From: an uncultured Rothia sp. | Lineage (GTDB): Bacteria > Actinomycetota > Actinomycetes > Actinomycetales > Micrococcaceae | Assembly (NCBI RefSeq): GCF_916715725.1 | Contig: NZ_CAKAPD010000014.1 | Location: 1 to 64,000, forward strand | Direction of reading: 5' to 3' | DNA length: 64,000 bases | Shown here: positions 60,101 to 64,000 of the stretch, piece by piece | How the letters are laid out: every line of letters begins with the position of its first letter | Position numbering within the stretch: position 1 is the first letter of the stretch | Notes under the pieces: generated by a model | Database searches by the model: none | What the model was told of the DNA's origin: nothing | Seen by the model: only the letters and a program-made list of their open reading frames with translations | Translations under genes and position numbers: made by a program

Positions 60101-60601
60101 ATGGCTGAAGTAACTCTACATAACGAACTCGTAATCCACACCAACGGCGACCTGCCCGCAGTCGGCGCAAAGCTGCCCGAATTCTCGGTTCTCGCGGCTG
60201 ATCTCTCCGAGATCTCCTCCGCAGATTTCGCAGGTAAGAACCTGGTGCTGAACATCTTCCCCTCCGTCGACACCGGTGTGTGCGCAAACAGCGTCCGCAC
60301 CTTCAACAAGCAGGCTGCAGGCCTGGAGAACACCGTCGTGCTGTGCGTCTCCAACGACCTGCCCTTCGCAATCGGCCGCTTCTGCGCAGCCGAGGGCATT
60401 GAGAACGTCGTCACCTCCTCCGCTTTCCGCTCCTCCTTCGGTGAGGACTTCGGCGTAAAGCTCGTGGACGGCCCCCTGGCTGGTCTGCTGGCACGCTCCG
60501 TGGTCGTCGTGAACCCCGCCGGTGAGGTTGTCTACACCGAGCTGGTCCCCGAAACCACCAACGAGCCCAACTACGAAGCAGCCCTGGCAGCTATTAAGTA
60601 A
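60101..60601 (+). CDS. tpx: Thiol peroxidase
   Basis: A 166-aa 2-Cys peroxiredoxin of the Tpx subfamily that reduces lipid and other hydroperoxides with thioredoxin. The peroxidatic cysteine is C61 in SVDTGVCANSVR and the resolving one C95 in IGRFCAAEGIEN, the same numbering as the E. coli enzyme. The arginine of the active site lies in SSAFRSSFGEDFGV. The size is normal, and there is no signal peptide. A GAAGGC site lies close to the ATG. It is monocistronic with a terminator downstream. Confidence 0.97.
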   Translation: MAEVTLHNELVIHTNGDLPAVGAKLPEFSVLAADLSEISSADFAGKNLVLNIFPSVDTGVCANSVRTFNKQAAGLENTVVLCVSNDLPFAIGRFCAAEGIENVVTSSAFRSSFGEDFGVKLVDGPLAGLLARSVVVVNPAGEVVYTELVPETTNEPNYEAALAAIK

Positions 60602-60751
60602 GCGGATATCAAGTAAGCTTGGTACGGGAGCCGGACGCAACCCGGCACCCGCGCTACTTCCGTCAGGGACACCTGGCGGTTCACAGCACAGCAGATACTG
60701 AACGTCTACAGCGCATGGGTTCACCCACACATGCGGCTGGCGACAGCATAA

Positions 60752-60793
60752 CGCCCCGCCCACCCGGTATTTCGGGTGGGCGGGGCGCTTTAC
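60752..60793 (+). terminator. Terminator between tpx and azlC
   Basis: GCCCCGCCCACCCG and CGGGTGGGCGGGGC form a perfect 14-bp stem, followed by GCTTTA. It is bidirectional for the convergent genes. The 204-bp gap has no other feature I can support. Confidence 0.9.
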
Positions 60794-60805
60794 TATATCC
60801 AGACG

Positions 60806-61813
60806 CTAGTGCGCGGAGTCGCCGGGATGACCGGGAGCGCCTGAGGTATCGGAGGTTTCGGCGGCTCCAGCGATTTCGGAGGTTTCGGCGGCTCCAGCGA
60901 TTTCGGAGGTTTCGGCGGGCTCCTCATCCGCGACCAGCATATGCTCCGGCAGGGTGCCGCGGCGCTTAGCCACCGCAAAACGCGACACCAACAGCAGAAT
61001 GTACACCACCATCGAAATCAGCAGCATCGACTGCGGCGCCAACACCAAACCAACCACAGCGGACACACCCGCAATAGCCGCGGTGGTACGGTCCTTTGAG
61101 ATCTGATAAGCATCGATGGCGAGCACCGCAAAGAGCGCCGTCATCACAAAATCCAAGCCCTTGAGCTCACTCAAGAAACTCGCACCCAGCACGTAACCGA
61201 GCGTAGCGCTCGCCAGAACGCTCAGGTGCAGGCCCGCATGAATCCACAGGATTCGGGAGGCACGAAGCTTATGGCGGTCCGGGCCGGTGTTCAGCGCATA
61301 CGCCTCATCAATGAGGGTGTACACGGTGTAGAACTTCGCCAACCCACCACGCACACGCTCAATCGGGTACGACAGGCCGTACATGAGGTGGCGCGAATTA
61401 ATGAGCAGAGTCATCACCGCAATAGAGAACAGCGACGCATGATTCGAGACCATATCGATCAGCACGAACTCTACCGAACCGGCAAACACCAGCATCGGCA
61501 GCAGGGGAGCCACCCAGAACGGCAGACCGTAACTGTGCACCAGCACGCCCAGACCAATGCCGACAAAGAACAGACCCAGCATGATGACACCGGCAACGCG
61601 AATCGCCTCCGCAAAACCGCTCTCGCGCGGTTGCTGAGAGCCCTGCGCATTGGGGGAGGCGGGCGCCTCCACTACGGGAATCATGCCGGTCAGCGGAAGA
61701 GCAGAGGCAATAACCTGCTCAACCTGCTCCTGGGTCGCCTGGTGAGGTGCCTGCTGCGGTGTGGGCTGAGAAGAAACAGCGGGGGAAGAAACAGACTTCT
61801 TAGAAATGCTCAT
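60806..61813 (-). CDS. azlC: AzlC-family branched-chain amino acid exporter subunit
   Basis: A 335-aa large subunit of the AzlCD/BrnFE exporter of leucine, isoleucine, valine or methionine. Residues 1-70 are a polar extension. The AzlC core (about 70-290) has the family stretches LPFWVAPLLPMLVFAGSVEF, VMTLLINSRHLMYGLSYP (the helix holding the conserved SRHxxYG) and TLIDEAYAL. The tail carries a 9-residue repeat (AETSEIAGA, two and a half copies). The azlD start lies just upstream on the same strand, and the pair is probably translated together. Confidence 0.93.
   Translation of the reverse strand: MSISKKSVSSPAVSSQPTPQQAPHQATQEQVEQVIASALPLTGMIPVVEAPASPNAQGSQQPRESGFAEAIRVAGVIMLGLFFVGIGLGVLVHSYGLPFWVAPLLPMLVFAGSVEFVLIDMVSNHASLFSIAVMTLLINSRHLMYGLSYPIERVRGGLAKFYTVYTLIDEAYALNTGPDRHKLRASRILWIHAGLHLSVLASATLGYVLGASFLSELKGLDFVMTALFAVLAIDAYQISKDRTTAAIAGVSAVVGLVLAPQSMLLISMVVYILLLVSRFAVAKRRGTLPEHMLVADEEPAETSEIAGAAETSEIAGAAETSDTSGAPGHPGDSAH
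60851..60918. repeat. 27-bp tandem repeat in the azlC tail
   Basis: Two and a half copies of a 27-bp unit starting GGAGGTTTCGGCGGCTCC encode the repeated AETSEIAGA. Copy number may vary between strains. Confidence 0.9.
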
Positions 61814-61822
61814 CGTGACCCC

Positions 61823-62158
61823 CTAGAAAACCCAGTTAGCCAGCACAACGCAGGTGACGGTACCCGCCACCATACTCAACACCATATTCTTACGCCACAG
61901 GTGCACCGCCACGGTCACCACCAGACCCGCCAGGTACGGTGCCGCCGTAGCGAACGAAGAATAATCAATCTTCGCCACCGCATAGATGGCAAGCAGTGCG
62001 ACTGCGCCGAGCGGAATCCAGTGGCTGAGCGCATCCAAAAGTTCGGAGCCAGCCAGCGCCTTCTTCAAACCGAAAGGCAGCAGGCGCAACAGAAAAGTAA
62101 TAACCGCAGCAACAAGTATTGCCGCAAGAATATAGCCGGTGGTCACTTCACTATTCAT
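61823..62158 (-). CDS. azlD: AzlD-family branched-chain amino acid exporter subunit
   Basis: A 111-aa small subunit with four helices. The stretch AAILVAAVITFLLRLLPFGL (about residues 10-29) followed by LSHWIPLGAVALLAIYAV is characteristic of AzlD. It lies 9 bp upstream of azlC, and the proteins act as a heteromeric exporter. I chose ATG 62158, with AAAGAGAAA upstream, in preference to one 21 nt earlier that would add a short polar extension. Confidence 0.93.
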   Translation of the reverse strand: MNSEVTTGYILAAILVAAVITFLLRLLPFGLKKALAGSELLDALSHWIPLGAVALLAIYAVAKIDYSSFATAAPYLAGLVVTVAVHLWRKNMVLSMVAGTVTCVVLANWVF

Positions 62159-62660
62159 GAAGATTTTCTCTTTCTGCACATACTCAGCGAAAGAACCCGA
62201 AAAGAGCGGAATAACCCTGAAAGAAGCGTGCGGGTGAAGCTGCGAAAGCGTCCGCGAAAAAGGGTAGGGAGAGCCCCGCCGACGGGAGGCTGGGTGCTAA
62301 GTAGTGCGGTAGGTACGTGAGTTGATGAAAGCCGCGAAACGTGGAGGCGGAGGGCCGTTCCTCCTGCACGAGTTTTTCAGTGCAAGTTTTCTGCGCGGGT
62401 AGTTGCGCGCGTCAGTAGTTCTCGTGCGTGACCTCGGGTGATGCCGCTCCCGGTGCGGTGTTACTCCGGGGCGGCACAGCGTTCTGCGTCGCTAGTTTCC
62501 TTAGCGGTGTCTTTCATCTGAGTCATGGGGTACCTCAACCTCTGGGAGCCTCCGCGCAGGTTCGCGCGGGAGGCATTATGCGAATCCTAGAAATAGAAAG
62601 AGGGGAGAGCGAAGCTCCACTCATCTATCCTAACCGGTTTTGAACACATATGTAATGTTC
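62159..62660. other. Intergenic region between azlC2 and azlD
   Basis: A 502-bp gap between two minus-strand genes. It contains the hairpin GCCTCCGCGC/GCGCGGGAGGC (62548-62574), a likely terminator of the upstream azlC paralogue, and the promoter of azlD-azlC at its left end. A 21-codon minus-strand frame (62461-62526, MTQMKDTAKETSDAERCAAPE when split at residue 20) is open but has no clear ribosome site and no leucine, isoleucine or valine run. A leader-peptide attenuator is therefore not supported. No longer ORF is convincing. Confidence 0.5.
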
Positions 62661-63494
62661 TTATCGCTGTGTGGAAGCGGGCGCATCAGCGGTAGCGGCG
62701 GTGGCTGGGCTCTCTGTGGCAGTGCCCGGGGTCTCAGCGGCGCTTTCAGCCTCAGCCGCTACCTCATGCACAGCACGATGCGGCAGCGTACCGCGGCGCT
62801 TCGCCACCGGGAAGCGTGCCAGCAGCAGCACCACATACGAACCCAACGCCACCACCAGGAACGAGGACGGGGCAAAAATCAGCGCAACCGCCGCCGAAGC
62901 CGCCACAAAGAGCGCCGTCACACGATCCGGGTTAGCGCGGTAGCCGTCCATCGCAAGAACCGTGAAGATGGCCACCATCACGAAGTCCACCCCCTTCAGA
63001 TTACTGAGGAAGCTCGCGCCCAGCACATACCCGAGGATTACGCTCAGAACCCACGACACGTAAATCAGCACGTTCACCCACAGAATGCGCGCCCCCGAAC
63101 GCTCATTACGATCGGGACCGGAGTTAACCGCGAACGCCTCATCGCAAAGAGTGTGAATCGCCAGAGCCTTAGCCCAGAAACCCTTCACATTGTGCAACGG
63201 GTAGGAAAGACCGTACACCAGATGGCGCGCATTCACCAGGAACACCGTCAACGCAATCGACGCTAGGGGCGCGCCACCACTGACCATGCCCACCATCAAA
63301 AACTCCACCGAACCGGCAAAAACTAGGGCAGATAGCAGCGGCGCAGTCCAGATCGGCAGGCCGTGCGCGTTGAGGATAATACCCAGACCCAAACCCAGCA
63401 CAGCAATACCGAGCATCACCACGGAAGAATCCGCAACAGCCAAGCGGAAATCATTCTGCGAGCTCGTACGCTCAGCGCCGGGGGTCTGTGCCAT
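62661..63494 (-). CDS. Second AzlC-family exporter subunit
   Basis: A 277-aa paralogue of the nearby AzlC. The core stretches LPIWTAPLLSALVFAGSVEF, VFLVNARHLVYGLSYPLHNV and TLCDEAFAVN correspond to those of azlC. It has a short polar N-terminus and an alanine/threonine/glutamate-rich tail. No AzlD gene accompanies it; the one AzlD in the window belongs to the other copy, so it may use that subunit or act alone. The start ATG is chosen by the AAGGAAC ribosome site; the frame extends 108 codons upstream without sense. Confidence 0.88.
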   Translation of the reverse strand: MAQTPGAERTSSQNDFRLAVADSSVVMLGIAVLGLGLGIILNAHGLPIWTAPLLSALVFAGSVEFLMVGMVSGGAPLASIALTVFLVNARHLVYGLSYPLHNVKGFWAKALAIHTLCDEAFAVNSGPDRNERSGARILWVNVLIYVSWVLSVILGYVLGASFLSNLKGVDFVMVAIFTVLAMDGYRANPDRVTALFVAASAAVALIFAPSSFLVVALGSYVVLLLARFPVAKRRGTLPHRAVHEVAAEAESAAETPGTATESPATAATADAPASTQR

Positions 63495-63717
63495 AAAAGA
63501 GTTCCTTGTGTATGTTGTGCTCTTCAAAAAATCTACTGTGTGCGTGAGGGACTTCGAAGCTCCGCCGCGGTTTTCCAGTGTATAGGAGCAAGCGGTTGAC
63601 CGACGAGAAAAAGAGTCCGGGAATAAAATAATGAGAAACACGCTTATAGTGAATGACGCTAAACAACGCGGCGCTGAATAACCTAGCGACCGCGCAGACA
63701 ACCCGAAAGGAACCTCA

Positions 63718-64000
63718 ATGGCTGAACAGAACAACGCTGAGCAGAACAACACCGTGCAGACTGCAGAAGAGCAGAAGAAGGTGTACTCGCGCCAGCAGGA
63801 ACGCCGCGAACTCGACAACTACCGCCAGACCAAGATCGAGCGCATCGACCGCCTGCGCTACCGTGCCTACGGTGCCAACGGCGCAACCCTCGACTTCGGT
63901 GTGGGCGAGGGCCTGCTGACCCCCGTCGAGCTGCTGCTCGCCGCAATTGCCGGCTGCTCCTCCGTGGACGTGGATGCGGGCACCTCCCGCCGCTCCACCC
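63718..64000 (+). CDS. OsmC-family protein, 3' end beyond the window
   Basis: The first 94 codons of an OsmC/Ohr-type protein. After a polar, glutamine-rich N-terminus the sequence reads LRYRAYGANGATLDFGVGEG and LLTPVELLLAAIAGCSSVDV, the latter being the family helix with the cysteine of the peroxidase site (about C82). The rest, including the second cysteine, lies past position 64000. OsmC-family proteins reduce organic peroxides. The ribosome site GAAAGGAACC precedes the ATG. It is divergent from the azlC paralogue. Confidence 0.88.
   Translation, partial: MAEQNNAEQNNTVQTAEEQKKVYSRQQERRELDNYRQTKIERIDRLRYRAYGANGATLDFGVGEGLLTPVELLLAAIAGCSSVDVDAGTSRRST

Noticed and set aside
62461..62526. A 21-codon minus-strand ORF as an attenuator leader peptide for azlDC
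   Set aside because: It has no run of Leu, Ile or Val codons, and no alternative terminator/antiterminator stems could be drawn next to it.
62428..62643. A 71-codon plus-strand ORF between azlC2 and azlD
   Set aside because: It runs through a terminator hairpin, has no ribosome site and no recognisable features.

Overview
The window looks like chromosome from a high-GC actinobacterium of the family Micrococcaceae, most likely Rothia (R. mucilaginosa-like). Supporting signs are a mycothiol-type glycosyltransferase (mshA), the actinobacterial GuaB3 paralogue beside guaB and guaA, a groES-groEL pair, an LppP/LprE-type lipoprotein, and many starts with a -10 hexamer 6-7 nt upstream and no Shine-Dalgarno (leaderless mRNA). 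The genus is an inference from overall protein character; no 16S rRNA or tRNA gene is present. Nearly all of the window is ordinary core genome, densely coded and visibly GC-rich.

Layout: 0.1-4.2 kb (minus) holds a polyprenyl-phosphate sugar transferase, a phosphatase-like protein and mshA. 4.3-8.8 kb (plus) is the alr-tsaE-tsaB-rimI-tsaD operon (cell-wall D-alanine and the tRNA t6A modification machinery). 8.9-11.8 kb (minus) has a YbdK-type carboxylate-amine ligase and a methyltransferase. 12.1-19.0 kb (plus) has groES-groEL and then guaB, guaB3 and guaA for GMP synthesis. 19.2-21.0 kb has a small membrane protein and an AEC-type permease. 21.1-29.5 kb is an alpha-glucoside region: two tandem GH13 alpha-glucosidases and an EEP-family hydrolase on minus, then a PTS EIICB permease, an RpiR regulator and a membrane protein on plus.

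29.6-33.9 kb has a very large DUF4011/SF1-helicase-like protein whose ATPase and nuclease motifs look degenerate, with a coupled small protein. 34.0-38.4 kb has an FmdB zinc ribbon, 5-formyl-THF cyclo-ligase, galU and a SepX/GlpR-like divisome membrane protein. 38.8-43.6 kb has a DedA-like protein, a LysR-substrate-domain protein, NUDIX, an orphan OpuAC-like lipoprotein and alaA. 43.7-47.8 kb has xseB-xseA, a membrane protein and ispH. 47.9-48.2 kb is a cluster of direct and inverted intergenic repeats. 48.3-52.3 kb is an ABC-2 transporter with its own two-component system, preceded by TCATGAC operator-like repeats. ychF follows.

The clearest accessory element is at 53.5-55.6 kb. It is an AT-rich, about 2.0-kb single-gene cassette encoding an ABC-type ATPase joined to a TOPRIM-like domain (OLD/PARIS-type, probable phage defence). 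It sits exactly at the 3' end of ychF and is bracketed by a 32-bp direct repeat of the ychF terminus (31/32 identical; the one difference is synonymous). It separates ychF from its own terminator and carries no integrase. The rest, 55.7-64.0 kb, has small genes (molbindin, PhnA, GlsB/YeaQ, DoxX, a 23-aa ORF), an LppP/LprE lipoprotein, a membrane protein, tpx, two AzlC exporters with one AzlD, and the start of an OsmC-family gene that runs off the window.
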